In this document: piece after piece, positions 9,649 to 18,519 of the stretch
Position numbering within the stretch: position 1 is the first letter of the stretch
How the letters are laid out: each line of letters begins with the position of its first letter
Assembly (NCBI GenBank): GCA_015654675.1
Contig: JAATGM010000005.1
Location: 1-64,000 of the forward strand
Origin: Planctomycetota bacterium
Lineage (GTDB): Bacteria > Planctomycetota > Phycisphaerae > UBA1845 > UTPLA1
Reading direction: 5' to 3'
Length of the DNA: 64,000 nt
Translations under genes and position numbers: made by a program
The notes under the pieces: generated by a model
The model's database searches: none
The model's input: only the letters and a program-made list of their open reading frames with translations
What the model was told of the DNA's origin: nothing

Positions 9649-10898
9649 CCGCGCGCCGCCATTCGCTCGACTTCTTCGGCAACAGCTGCCGCGCCGTCTT
9701 CGTGGCGCAACTGTGCAGCCAGTTCCGCCGCCCGCGCTTCGGCGCCGGGGTCCGACAGTAACACGTCCAGCGCCGCCGCCAGTCGCCCGGCCGTCAACCC
9801 ATGCCGCGGAACCATCCCTGCCACACCCAGCCGCATTCCGTGTAAGGCGTTATGAAACTGGTCGTGAGCATGCGGCACCACGACCGCCGGCCGCCCCGAC
9901 CGAAACGCCTGCGAAGTCGATCCAATTCCGCCATGATGAACCGTCGCCGCCGCGCGCGGAAGCAGCAACGAGAAAGGCGCATAATCGACGGCGCACACCG
10001 TCGGCGGAAGACTGTTCGGCGCGTTCTGTTCCTTGCCCACCAGCAGCACCCCGCGTCGATTCAACATCGAGCAGACGGCCACGGCCACCTCGTAGAAATC
10101 CCCCGGCAGGTGCACCGCCGCCGTCCCCAACGCAAACACAATCGGCCGATCACCCGCCGCAAGAAATCGCTCCAGTGCCTCCGGCAGCGCCGCAATTCGA
10201 TCACTCCGGTCATACCAGCAGAAGCCGCAGATCTTCGACCGCGGCGGATCGCCCGGCGTCGGCCCGCGCATGTGCGGCGACCAAAGCCCAAGATTGATGT
10301 CCCCGCTGAACAAGTCATTCTGAAACGCATTTCGCTCAGGCGCATAGCCCAGCGCCTGGCGCAACGGGTTCACCCGCCGATCCAGCATCGGCCGCGCGAT
10401 CAGCTTCATAACGGGGAATACGGCCCGCGCCAGAATCGTATGAAACCGCCCCGGCCGGCGCTGAATGGGTGGGACCGGATCATCTCCCGAAAGCCACATG
10501 ATGGGCGACAGCGCCGTCTGCACGAACGGAATGCGAAGCTCGTGCGCCAGCCAACCCATCCCGAGGCAGATGTGATGCGCGAGCAGCACATCCGGCCGGC
10601 GACGCCCAAACTCCTCGCGCAACGCCGCATGCGCCTTCGGAGCCGAGTCGAGAATCAACTGAAACACCGTCCGCCCGCCGTGCCGCGGATGCATCAAATT
10701 CGGGTCCTTCATGATCTGCTCGACGTCGACGTCGCCGCCGATCGCGAAGTGTTCCAGCCCCGCTCCCTCGACATCCTTCTTGAAATACGGATGCACCGAC
10801 ACGACCACATCGTGCCCGCGCCGCTTCAGCTCGCGACCAATCGCAAGATATGGATGCACGTCGCCGTGCGACCCGCCCGTGGATATCCAGACAAACAC
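9582..10898 (-). CDS. UDP-glycosyltransferase of the MGT/sterol-glucosyltransferase type (GT1)
   Basis: 438 residues from a GTG at 10898 (a GAGAGG lies upstream), placing the family-typical N-terminus TGGSHGDVHPYLAIGREL at the start. The C-terminal nucleotide-sugar site has VHHGGIGSTSQAFRSGRP followed by VVVPHAHDQFHNA, the PSPG-like motif. GT1 enzymes move a sugar from a nucleotide donor to small lipophilic acceptors. It starts 20 bases after the upstream crotonase stop, so it is probably cotranscribed with it. The acceptor is unknown. The last 67 bases overlap the convergent beta-helix gene. Confidence 0.9.
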   Translation of the reverse strand: MFVWISTGGSHGDVHPYLAIGRELKRRGHDVVVSVHPYFKKDVEGAGLEHFAIGGDVDVEQIMKDPNLMHPRHGGRTVFQLILDSAPKAHAALREEFGRRRPDVLLAHHICLGMGWLAHELRIPFVQTALSPIMWLSGDDPVPPIQRRPGRFHTILARAVFPVMKLIARPMLDRRVNPLRQALGYAPERNAFQNDLFSGDINLGLWSPHMRGPTPGDPPRSKICGFCWYDRSDRIAALPEALERFLAAGDRPIVFALGTAAVHLPGDFYEVAVAVCSMLNRRGVLLVGKEQNAPNSLPPTVCAVDYAPFSLLLPRAAATVHHGGIGSTSQAFRSGRPAVVVPHAHDQFHNALHGMRLGVAGMVPRHGLTAGRLAAALDVLLSDPGAEARAAELAAQLRHEDGAAAVAEEVERMAARGQGQAPVASSATNGATSRPSMA

Positions 10899-10918
10899 CC
10901 GCGCCCGCCTCTCACCCG

Positions 10919-11755
10919 TCAGGGCAACTTCCGCGTCTTCTCGTAATCCACCGGCCGCTTCTCAACAAACGCCTGCATCCCCTCGGCCACCTCCGGCGAC
11001 AGATTGTGAATCGACAGCCAGTCCCGGGCATGCCCGATCGTCTGATGCCATGATAGATCGCGCCAGAAGTTCAGTTGTTGCTTGGCGTACCGGATGCACT
11101 CCGGCAACTTATTGATGAGCTTCTCGGCCATCACATCCACGGCCTTGTCCAGTTCGCCCTTCGCAACCACCTGGTTGACCAGCCCCCACTCGAGCGCCTT
11201 CTTCGCCTCGATCGGCTCGCACAGAAACAGGATCTCCCGCGCCCGTCGGTCCCCGACGATCAGCGGAAGAAACTGGGTCGCCCCGGCCGCCGCCACACTC
11301 CCCCGCGCCGCCCCCACCTGCCGGATCGTCACATGCTCCGCCGCGATCGCCAGATCGCACGACATGTTGAACTCGTTCCCCCCGCCAACCACCATCCCGT
11401 TCAGCCGCGCGATCGTCGGCTTCCCGATGTTCCGCAGCCGCTCGTGACACTCGACAAACAGCCCCATCCACCGCCAGTACTTCTTCGGCTGGTTGACGAA
11501 TTCCTCCGCCTGCTCCTTCACATCCGCGCCGGTGCAGAACGCCCGCTCCCCCGCCCCGGTCAGCACCAGCACGCCGATCTCATCGTCCCACGACGTGTCC
11601 TGAAACGCCGTGTTCAGTTCCACCAGCGTGTCGCCGTCAACCGCATTCAAGACATCCGGCCGGTTAAACGTCACCGTCGCTCGCCGGCCGCGCTTTTCGT
11701 ATTTGATCTTCTTGAACCCAAACGACTCTGCCGGCCGGCTTTCGCATACGGACAT
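10919..11755 (-). CDS. Crotonase-superfamily protein of MenB/BamA-like type
   Basis: 278 residues from ATG 11755 with a TGAGGTG ribosome site. It has crotonase landmarks: FCTGADVKE, GMVVGGGNEFNMSCDLAIA and VGDRRAREILFLC. The first catalytic Glu is kept (GGGNE). The second is replaced by Gly in RQVGAARGSVAAAG, a context similar to MenB (naphthoyl-CoA synthase) and ring-opening 6-oxocyclohexene-carbonyl-CoA hydrolases rather than to simple hydratases. It is shorter than BamA. The substrate cannot be assigned. It lies downstream of a strong terminator and begins a two-gene unit with the glycosyltransferase. Confidence 0.82.
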   Translation of the reverse strand: MSVCESRPAESFGFKKIKYEKRGRRATVTFNRPDVLNAVDGDTLVELNTAFQDTSWDDEIGVLVLTGAGERAFCTGADVKEQAEEFVNQPKKYWRWMGLFVECHERLRNIGKPTIARLNGMVVGGGNEFNMSCDLAIAAEHVTIRQVGAARGSVAAAGATQFLPLIVGDRRAREILFLCEPIEAKKALEWGLVNQVVAKGELDKAVDVMAEKLINKLPECIRYAKQQLNFWRDLSWHQTIGHARDWLSIHNLSPEVAEGMQAFVEKRPVDYEKTRKLP

Positions 11756-11768
11756 CGCGTCACCTCAG

Positions 11769-11804
11769 AAAAAAAGCCGGACGAACGCCCATCGCTCGCC
11801 CGGC
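11769..11804 (-). terminator. Rho-independent terminator (minus strand)
   Basis: On the minus strand a 12-bp stem with two G-T pairs (arms 11793-11804 and 11777-11788 region) closes a 4-5 base loop and is followed by seven T. It ends transcription of the calcium-loop lipoprotein gene at 11852 and separates it from the crotonase gene. Confidence 0.85.
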
Positions 11805-11851
11805 CAAAGATAATCGCATGATTCGATTGAATTGAATAGCTGCGGATGTCC

Positions 11852-12841
11852 CTACGGTTCCACGACGTCCGGGTCCTGTGCGTCCGGCGTACCGTCATCG
11901 TCCGAATCGTTGTCATTCGGATTCGACCCGAGCAGATGCTCCTCGCCATCCGTAAGCCCGTCGTCGTCGCTGTCCGCGTCCGACGGATCGGTCCCGAGCC
12001 CGACTTCCTCGCCATCGGCCAGGCCATCATCATCGGTGTCGGAATCGAGCGGATCGGCCCCGACCAGTTTCTCCATCCCGTCCGACAATCCATCACCGTC
12101 CGAATCCGCATTCAACGGATTAGTGCCATCCATCCGTTCCTGGCCGTCGTCCACGCCATCGTCGTCGCTGTCGGCATCCTTCGGATCAGTGCCGCAGTCG
12201 TCCGTGTCGCCGTCCTGGTCGTTCATTCCGTCGTGATCGTCATCCTCGTCCCCATCACCATCGCAATCGTCCTCGTCCCCGTCGTCAACGCCGTCGTCGT
12301 CGGTATCAGGGTCGTTGGCGTCCGTCCCTTCCGCTTTCTCTTCGCCGTCACCGGCCCCGTCATCGTCAGTGTCGGCGTCGACCGGGCTCGTGTGGTCGGC
12401 CACCTCCGTCCCATCCGGCACGCCGTCATCATCCGTATCCGCGTCCAGTGGATTGGTGTGATGAACTTGCTCCTCTCCGTCGTTGAGGCCGTCATCATCC
12501 GTGTCTGGATCGAGCGGGTTCGTCCCATTGAGGATCTCGTCCAGCGTCCGCACGCCGTCGTGGTCCTGGTCGGCCAGCAACGCCGCGAGCTGCTCATCCG
12601 TCGGCCCGCCCGGCGAGTTTCCATTGTCCGGCGGCGGTGGATCGTCGGGAGTATCGTCGCCGCTCGACCACGGAAACCGCGATGCGGGAGTTGTCGGCGT
12701 CCCGGATAGGGGAGTGCCGTTCGGATTCGCAGCCGGCGCCCCGGGAGTTCCGCACCCGGCCGCGACAATCGCGATCAACCCGATCGCGACTGCCGCCGCC
12801 CATCCTCGCCGTGCCGTGCTCACCAACCGGCTGCTTTGCAT
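11852..12841 (-). CDS. Lipoprotein with thrombospondin type 3 (TSP3) calcium repeats
   Basis: 329 residues from ATG. The signal peptide ends with lipobox IVAAGC (Cys about residue 30), then a Pro/Gly-rich linker. From about residue 90 to the end there is an array of Asp loops of the TSP3 type (DTDDDGLNDGEE, DSDDDGVDDGQE and variants), at least nine units, with one very acidic DCDGDGDEDDD insertion. Such arrays bind many calcium ions and form rigid stalks. No enzymatic domain is seen. It lies 24 bases downstream of the large calcium-loop/pore-like gene on the same strand, so the two are likely coexpressed. Confidence 0.85.
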   Translation of the reverse strand: MQSSRLVSTARRGWAAAVAIGLIAIVAAGCGTPGAPAANPNGTPLSGTPTTPASRFPWSSGDDTPDDPPPPDNGNSPGGPTDEQLAALLADQDHDGVRTLDEILNGTNPLDPDTDDDGLNDGEEQVHHTNPLDADTDDDGVPDGTEVADHTSPVDADTDDDGAGDGEEKAEGTDANDPDTDDDGVDDGDEDDCDGDGDEDDDHDGMNDQDGDTDDCGTDPKDADSDDDGVDDGQERMDGTNPLNADSDGDGLSDGMEKLVGADPLDSDTDDDGLADGEEVGLGTDPSDADSDDDGLTDGEEHLLGSNPNDNDSDDDGTPDAQDPDVVEP

Positions 12842-12865
12842 CGCACTGACCTCAACGATCCGGGC

Positions 12866-15800
12866 CTACTGGCCCGAGATCGTGCCCTTCGCATGCCAGT
12901 TGATGTCCTGGTCGGTGCCGCATACATCGTTCGCTTCGCGCTTGAAGTCGAACGACTCGGTCGGCACCGGAATCGTGTACGAAGTCGCCCCGCCCACCAC
13001 CTCGTGGTTCGACGGACCAACATACGGGCAGCTCGGGCACACATCGGGTCCGTAGTGCATCGACCCGTCGCGGGTGCAACCGTCGTACTCCTCGACGTAC
13101 CCGGCCACTTGCACGGTCTGCCCGACCTGCCCGATCCACGACCGCGTATAGCCCGACAGACTCACGGTGCGGTTGTCATTGATCCGCAGAACCCGCCCGA
13201 TGCAGATGTCGGTGAAGCAGCCGTCCGTGGGTCCGTCGTCGCAGTTGCAGTCCGGATTGTTCGCGTTCTGATCGTGAATCGTCGTGCTGAACACGCTGCT
13301 GAAGCTGCTCTCGCCCGGGCCCTTCACGCGGAAGTCGTAGCGGAACTCGCCATAGCGCTCGCACGCGTCCGGGGCCGGCACGCCGAAGTCCTCGTCGCAG
13401 TCGCCCGAGATCTGCATCTGCGTGTAGGCCACCGTCACCTTCTGGTCCCCGACGGCGGGGTTACGGCAGCCATTGCTCGCACAGATACCGCTTTCGAGAT
13501 TGTCGTTCGTCCCGTCGCCATCCGTATCCGCCAGCGTCGCATCCGTCGGCGGATTGTTGTAGTACTCCGTCCCGTCGTTCCACGGATCGGCATCCGAGTT
13601 CGGATCGAACTCATCCGGATCGACGTGCCGCTGCTGGCCATTGACCATGATGTTGTAGCCATTGACCTCGATCAGGTCGCTCAGCCCGTCACCGTCGGTG
13701 TCGGCATAGTTCAGGTTCGTGCCCGTCTTACGCGACCCGAACGCATCCAGGTCCGCCAGCGTGAAATTGCAGTTGTCCGCGTCGGCGCACTCCGTCACGA
13801 AGTCGGCCCACGCCGTGAACCCGACGCATGGAATGGCCGTGGTCACGCACGTGCCCGGACCATTGAACTCGTCGAAGTCCGGCAGGCCGTCGCCGTCCGT
13901 GTCCGCCGCCCGCGGATTGCTCTTCAGCTTGTGCTCCAACAGGTCGGGCAGCTTGTCGTCGTCGCTGTCCGGGTCGAACTTGTCCGACGTCATGTGCACG
14001 AGCTGCCCGTTGACCATCGTGTCGTAGCCCAGGTCTTCAGTCTCATCCGGCACGCCGTCCCCGTCCGAATCGCGGAACCGCGCGTCGTCGAAAGGATTGT
14101 TCGGATTGATCCCCAGCCTGAGTTCGGCCCCGTCCGGGATGCCGCCGCCGTCCGTGTCCGCATTCAACGGATCGCTCGCGAAACCCTCCGTCGCGGCCCC
14201 GTTCGGCTTGCAGCCCGCAACGACCGAATGCAGCGCTCCCACAATGTCGTCACCACCCGGCGTGCTTTGCAGCGTGCCATCGACGCCCGGCCGAATCAGG
14301 ATCGCGCCCTTCGGCACGTTCCCCGTCGCCACGACTTCGTCGTCCCCGCCGACCGCCGTCTCGGCCACGCCGTTTCCGCCGTCGAGAATGACGATGCCCG
14401 AATACACCGGCACCGTCGTAATGACGATTCCCGCCTGCGTACTGATCTGATAACCGGTAAGCTCCAGGAAGTCGGGAATACCGTCTTCATCCGTATCGCG
14501 CTGCCGCGGATCGAGCTTGCAGTCGCGCTCTTCGTCGTCCAGAAGCTGATCCCCGTCCGAGTCGAACTCCGTGGGATCGGAATACACTTTTCTGGGCGTC
14601 CGGCCTTCGACCGCAACCGTCCAGCCCTCTTTGATTTCCTGGTAATCGGTCAACAGGTCATAGGTCCGCGGAGGACACGTGCCGTCAAACTCCGGCGTCG
14701 CCACATTGTCGTCGGGACAGCCGTCCGTATTCGGATTCTTGTCCGAGCTGCCATGCATGAACTCCTCCGTCGCGAACACCCCGTCGCCATCCTTGTCCTG
14801 CACGAACACGAACGCATACTGATCTCGCGCCCGCAATACGATGTCTTCGAAGTTGAGCGCACCGCCCACCAGCGTCCCCGGATTGTGATCGAGCGCCCCA
14901 TTCGAATAGATCACCCAGAACGTCCGCGTCTCGTCATACACCAGGTCCACCACGCTCCCCGGCGGCGGCGTCAGCGGATCATCCATGAATCCCGCCTTCA
15001 CATCCCTCAGACGTGTCAGGATTTGAACCGGCGTCGGAACGCCGTCGATATCGCGATCCACAACCGTCGTGTCGTATCCGTTCGCCTCGCCCGGCTGCAG
15101 ACCAAGAATCGTTTGCAGGGCGTACGCCATCGTGATCCCCATCGGCCGGCCATTGCCGTCAAACGTGCTGTTCACCGCGATGCGATAGCTCTCGAGCCGC
15201 CCATCCCCAAAGTCGATGTTGATTCCCGCTGTCCGGTCGAACACCTCCTGCGACGTGAACGCGAAATTCCGCCCGAACTCATCGGTGATATCGAAGTTCG
15301 CCAGCTTCACGATCAGCCCGCGCGGATTCTTCATCAGGTCTTCGACCTGCGCCGGAAAGACATTCGACGCACTGAAGATGAACGGCCCGCGCTCCGACAC
15401 AAGCCCCGACGGCCCCAGGTTGATCGGCTGCAGGTTCGCGTTCTGCGGAACCAGCGACGCCACGGGCAGGAACCGCTTCCGATCGCGCGGATCCTGAACC
15501 AGCGCCGACAATTCAAGATTGCTGATCGTGAATGCCGTGTCGCTGATGTTCTGAAGGGTCACATCCAGCAACAGCGTCGCGCCAAACACCTCGCGCGTCA
15601 CCGACTTCGTCAGGTCCACCGTCTGGCTGGTCGAAAGCGACCGGTTGTACGCCTCCTCCGACGAGTTCTTCGATTCGCGGCCGATCGTGGAAGTATGCCC
15701 CTGCTCAAATCCCGCCTTCAGGCCGAACGTCCCCTTCACGCCGCCGCCCTTCGGAATCTCCACCGACACTTCGAGTTCCGAGCTCACTTCCACCGTCGTC

Positions 15801-17449
15801 TTAGTGCTGTCCTCGTCCGACGTCGAAAGCCCCGTCTCGCTTCCCTGCGTCAGCGTCGTCCCCTCGGTCCGCTCTTCTGTCCGCGACACGCCCGTCGTGT
15901 CCGTGTAGCTGAACCGCACATCGATCGCAGGAATGATGTTCCCGATCTTGATCCGCGGCTTCGGTAGGTCCGCGACCAGCGGATTGCGATTGCTGCTGAA
16001 CAACTCGGTGTTGTCATCCAGCTGGTCGCCATCCGTGTCGGCGATGATTGGCGAAGTTCCAAAGAATAATTCGAGGTTGTCGATCAGATGGTCCCCATCG
16101 CTGTCCCGATCGTTCGGATCGGAATACCACACGTTCCATTCGGCGTAGTCCTGAATCCCGTCATGGTCCGTGTCCGCCAGCCGCGTATTGCTGCCGATCG
16201 CGTACTCCTCCGCATCCGTCAGGCCGTCCCCGTCCGTATCCGGATTGTTCGGGTCGCTCGTGACTTGCCGCGTCTCGATCACCTGCCCGGCTTGGTACAC
16301 CGTCACGATTCGGCCGATCAACTCCTCGCTATCCGGAATTCCGTCGCCGTCCGTATCCACCGTCGCTCCAGTCGGCGGCATTCCCATGAAGGTTCGGCTC
16401 GTCGGATCAACGAGCAACTCCTGCGGGGCGAGCGAATTGCCGACCGAGTCCGTCAGCCCGACAGCTTTGACGCGATACAGCACTTCATTCTGCGAGCTCG
16501 TCGTCAGAACAACGCCGGTCCGATCCTCCGTCGCCGTTGCCAGCACCAGCAGCAGCGTCCCAACTTCCGGATTCACGTTTTCCTGCACAATCGAGTAGTT
16601 GCTCGCCGTCCCCAGGCCGATTCCCATCGGCTCCGAAAACGTCACCAGCACCGACGTGTTGCCGAGCGAGGTAGCCCCAACCATCCGGGGCTTGCCCGGG
16701 ACAGGGTCAGTGGCCGGCGCTTGCACATAGACAAACGCCTCCAGTGCGAGCGCCTGCCGGCCATCCGACGCGACAACCGCCACGATCACCGAGCCCAGTA
16801 CATGCGCCGGCGTCATCGCCGTCAGTACCGTCGGACCCAGCACCTGCACATTCGTCGCGGCGACTCCGCCAAACAGAACCGCCATGCCCGGCTCAAAACC
16901 CGTTCCGTGAATCGTCACGCGCGTCCCGCCCGCGGCGCTGCCCTCCAGCGGCACGATCGCCGGCGAGCCAGGAATGCTCGATGCAACGGTCAGCGGCGTC
17001 GGCGCAGGGGCCGGCGGATCGGAATAGCTGAACGCCTGCGCCATCTCCGCCATCACGCCGCCCTGCGTCAGCGTGTTGAACACCACCAGGTCTACGGTCC
17101 CGGCGTTATGCGCCGGCGTCGTGCAGGTGATCAGATTGTCATTGACCACCGCGACGTTCGTCGCCGCGTTCCCGCCGAACGTGACGCCGATCGAGCTTGG
17201 CCCGCCGTTGAGCGCGCCGGCGAAGCTGTTGAATCCCGTTCCCACGATCGTCACGGCCGTACCGCCGGTCGTCGGCCCGGTGTTCGGCGACACCGACGGA
17301 ATCGCCAATGGCGCCGGTGTTGAGCAGCACAGCACTGCCACGAATCCGGGTACGAGCAGCCCGATTAACGCCGCCTTCAGCGTGAATCTGCGGCTCGTCC
17401 GCCGCTGACCGGCGTTAATTTGCATCGTGATCGTCTTAATGTCCGCCAT
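12866..17449 (-). CDS. Large secreted protein: IPT/TIG domains, TSP3 calcium loops and a protective-antigen-like pore module
   Basis: 1527 residues from ATG 17449, which has a GGGAG site; the extension to 17527 is not favoured. A hydrophobic export segment ends near two Cys (about residue 40). Two IPT/TIG domains (about 44-235; TGGTAVTIVGTGF, GGTRVTIHGTGF) and an Ig-like segment (255-350) follow, then TSP3 loops (365-495). Residues about 500-790 resemble the binary-toxin B/anthrax protective antigen translocation domain. They include a Ser/Thr-rich alternating stem (about 546-587) with a GGGVKGTFGLKAGF core, the string NLQPINL, and YRIAVN followed by MGITMAYALQTILG, which mirrors protective antigen ERRIAAVN and MTLKEALKIAFG. 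The Phe-clamp position seems not to be Phe. More TSP3/EF-like loops (about 860-1340) and a Cys-rich tail follow. No toxin enzyme component is nearby. The similarity was read by eye and needs a profile search. Confidence 0.75.
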   Translation of the reverse strand: MADIKTITMQINAGQRRTSRRFTLKAALIGLLVPGFVAVLCCSTPAPLAIPSVSPNTGPTTGGTAVTIVGTGFNSFAGALNGGPSSIGVTFGGNAATNVAVVNDNLITCTTPAHNAGTVDLVVFNTLTQGGVMAEMAQAFSYSDPPAPAPTPLTVASSIPGSPAIVPLEGSAAGGTRVTIHGTGFEPGMAVLFGGVAATNVQVLGPTVLTAMTPAHVLGSVIVAVVASDGRQALALEAFVYVQAPATDPVPGKPRMVGATSLGNTSVLVTFSEPMGIGLGTASNYSIVQENVNPEVGTLLLVLATATEDRTGVVLTTSSQNEVLYRVKAVGLTDSVGNSLAPQELLVDPTSRTFMGMPPTGATVDTDGDGIPDSEELIGRIVTVYQAGQVIETRQVTSDPNNPDTDGDGLTDAEEYAIGSNTRLADTDHDGIQDYAEWNVWYSDPNDRDSDGDHLIDNLELFFGTSPIIADTDGDQLDDNTELFSSNRNPLVADLPKPRIKIGNIIPAIDVRFSYTDTTGVSRTEERTEGTTLTQGSETGLSTSDEDSTKTTVEVSSELEVSVEIPKGGGVKGTFGLKAGFEQGHTSTIGRESKNSSEEAYNRSLSTSQTVDLTKSVTREVFGATLLLDVTLQNISDTAFTISNLELSALVQDPRDRKRFLPVASLVPQNANLQPINLGPSGLVSERGPFIFSASNVFPAQVEDLMKNPRGLIVKLANFDITDEFGRNFAFTSQEVFDRTAGINIDFGDGRLESYRIAVNSTFDGNGRPMGITMAYALQTILGLQPGEANGYDTTVVDRDIDGVPTPVQILTRLRDVKAGFMDDPLTPPPGSVVDLVYDETRTFWVIYSNGALDHNPGTLVGGALNFEDIVLRARDQYAFVFVQDKDGDGVFATEEFMHGSSDKNPNTDGCPDDNVATPEFDGTCPPRTYDLLTDYQEIKEGWTVAVEGRTPRKVYSDPTEFDSDGDQLLDDEERDCKLDPRQRDTDEDGIPDFLELTGYQISTQAGIVITTVPVYSGIVILDGGNGVAETAVGGDDEVVATGNVPKGAILIRPGVDGTLQSTPGGDDIVGALHSVVAGCKPNGAATEGFASDPLNADTDGGGIPDGAELRLGINPNNPFDDARFRDSDGDGVPDETEDLGYDTMVNGQLVHMTSDKFDPDSDDDKLPDLLEHKLKSNPRAADTDGDGLPDFDEFNGPGTCVTTAIPCVGFTAWADFVTECADADNCNFTLADLDAFGSRKTGTNLNYADTDGDGLSDLIEVNGYNIMVNGQQRHVDPDEFDPNSDADPWNDGTEYYNNPPTDATLADTDGDGTNDNLESGICASNGCRNPAVGDQKVTVAYTQMQISGDCDEDFGVPAPDACERYGEFRYDFRVKGPGESSFSSVFSTTIHDQNANNPDCNCDDGPTDGCFTDICIGRVLRINDNRTVSLSGYTRSWIGQVGQTVQVAGYVEEYDGCTRDGSMHYGPDVCPSCPYVGPSNHEVVGGATSYTIPVPTESFDFKREANDVCGTDQDINWHAKGTISGQ

Positions 17450-17650
17450 GGCTGCGCTCCCGATTTTGTGAACGAAGAACCGTTTCTCTTCCCAAAGGAG
17501 GCGGCCCGCCCGACGCGAGCTCGCCAACCCTCAAGCCGAAAACCAGCCGAGATTCCCCTTACAGAATTTTGAGGAAATGCAGGCGCAACCGCACCCGTGC
17601 CGCTCTTCGGCGTGCAAGCGCAGCTTATTTAATGACTTAGATTGAGGTGC

Positions 17651-17956
17651 TTAAGTCGGACGCACTTCAGCGAAAAACATCGTCACGTATTTCGCCGCGA
17701 ACCCCATCAAGTTCTTCGCCGCCGCCTTCCCCTCGGGCGAACCCATGGCCGCCGTCAGGGCTGCCATGTCGTTGAAATACAGCTCAGCAATCATGTGTGC
17801 CGGTGATTCGCCCGCCGGAGCCCCGACGACTCGCGCCACCTCACACTTGACCAGCCCGGGCATCTTCAGCGCCAGCGGCACGTGCGTGTCGAAATACTGT
17901 CGATCGAAATCCGCCGCGTTTTCCGGCTTCCTGTACAGCGCCACCAGCTTGACCAT
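17651..17956 (-). CDS. EthD-like dimeric ferredoxin-fold protein
   Basis: 101 residues from ATG 17956 with a GAGGTG site. The start KLVALYRKPENAADFDRQYFDTHVPLALKMPGL is the EthD/YciI-like ferredoxin-fold signature (YxRPxD...YxxTHxPL). The end GFAAKYVTMFFAEV is also typical. Family members are small dimeric proteins found in catabolic operons; their reactions are mostly unknown. It lies 29 bases downstream of the thioesterase gene and is probably cotranscribed with it. The upstream extension to 18091 lies inside the thioesterase and is rejected. Confidence 0.85.
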   Translation of the reverse strand: MVKLVALYRKPENAADFDRQYFDTHVPLALKMPGLVKCEVARVVGAPAGESPAHMIAELYFNDMAALTAAMGSPEGKAAAKNLMGFAAKYVTMFFAEVRPT

Positions 17957-17985
17957 ATCCGCACCTCGTCCCCACGCCGACGAAG

Positions 17986-18375
17986 TTAACCGCGCTCCAG
18001 CAACCGCGCCAAGACCGCTCGCGGAAACACGTTTTGCACGGTCCGGCCCGTTGCGATCTTCCGGTCGCCGAAAAACGCCTCGACCTCGCAAACCAGCCGC
18101 CGATCGCTCACCTCTGTCGCCCGTCCCACGACTCGCACCGTTCGGCCGACCTTCGCGGGCCCGAAATGATCGATCGTCACATGGCTGCCCACGCCTTCCT
18201 CACCCTCTTCCAGAAATCCGATCAGAATCTTCCGCCCAGCCAGCTCGAAGTAATGCACCAGCGTCCACGTCGAGCAAACCTGGTGCACCGCCACCTGGTC
18301 GAAGATCGGGCGCATCTCGTCTGTTACCTCGAACGTCAGCTCCGCCGACACGCCCGCCGTAAGTCCAGGTTTCAC
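17986..18375 (-). CDS. Hotdog-fold thioesterase, fluoroacetyl-CoA thioesterase (FlK)-like
   Basis: 129 residues from a GTG at 18375, the normal size of a single hotdog domain. It shows TAGVSAELTFEVTDE at the start, STWTLVHYFELAG in the helix region, and GSHVTIDHFGPAKVGRTVRV, the hotdog motif seen in FlK-type acyl-CoA thioesterases. With the EthD-like gene and the acyl-CoA degradation genes nearby, it may release CoA from dead-end acyl-CoA intermediates, as PaaI does in phenylacetate catabolism. That role is an inference. It is divergent from thrB. Confidence 0.82.
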   Translation of the reverse strand: MKPGLTAGVSAELTFEVTDEMRPIFDQVAVHQVCSTWTLVHYFELAGRKILIGFLEEGEEGVGSHVTIDHFGPAKVGRTVRVVGRATEVSDRRLVCEVEAFFGDRKIATGRTVQNVFPRAVLARLLERG

Positions 18376-18519
18376 CGCTTCGCCTCGCCTGCCATGGTGC
18401 GATTATGAGTCTTAGGCAACGTCAGGATAATCGTCGCTCCCGATGCCCGGCAATCAGCATTGCCCGCCACTGCTGCGCTCGTTTCACTACCCGCGCGGCC
18501 CGATAGGATGTCGGGGTCT

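Noticed and set aside
12836..15967. 1043-codon open frame on the plus strand opposite the calcium-loop/pore-like gene
   Set aside because: It is an Arg/Val/Ile-rich shadow caused by the GC-rich antisense of Asp/Gly repeats. It has no ribosome site and no motif, and the minus-strand gene is well supported.
18376..18519. Lysine riboswitch or threonine attenuator upstream of thrB
   Set aside because: No short leader ORF with Thr/Ile codons, and no terminator-antiterminator hairpin, was seen.
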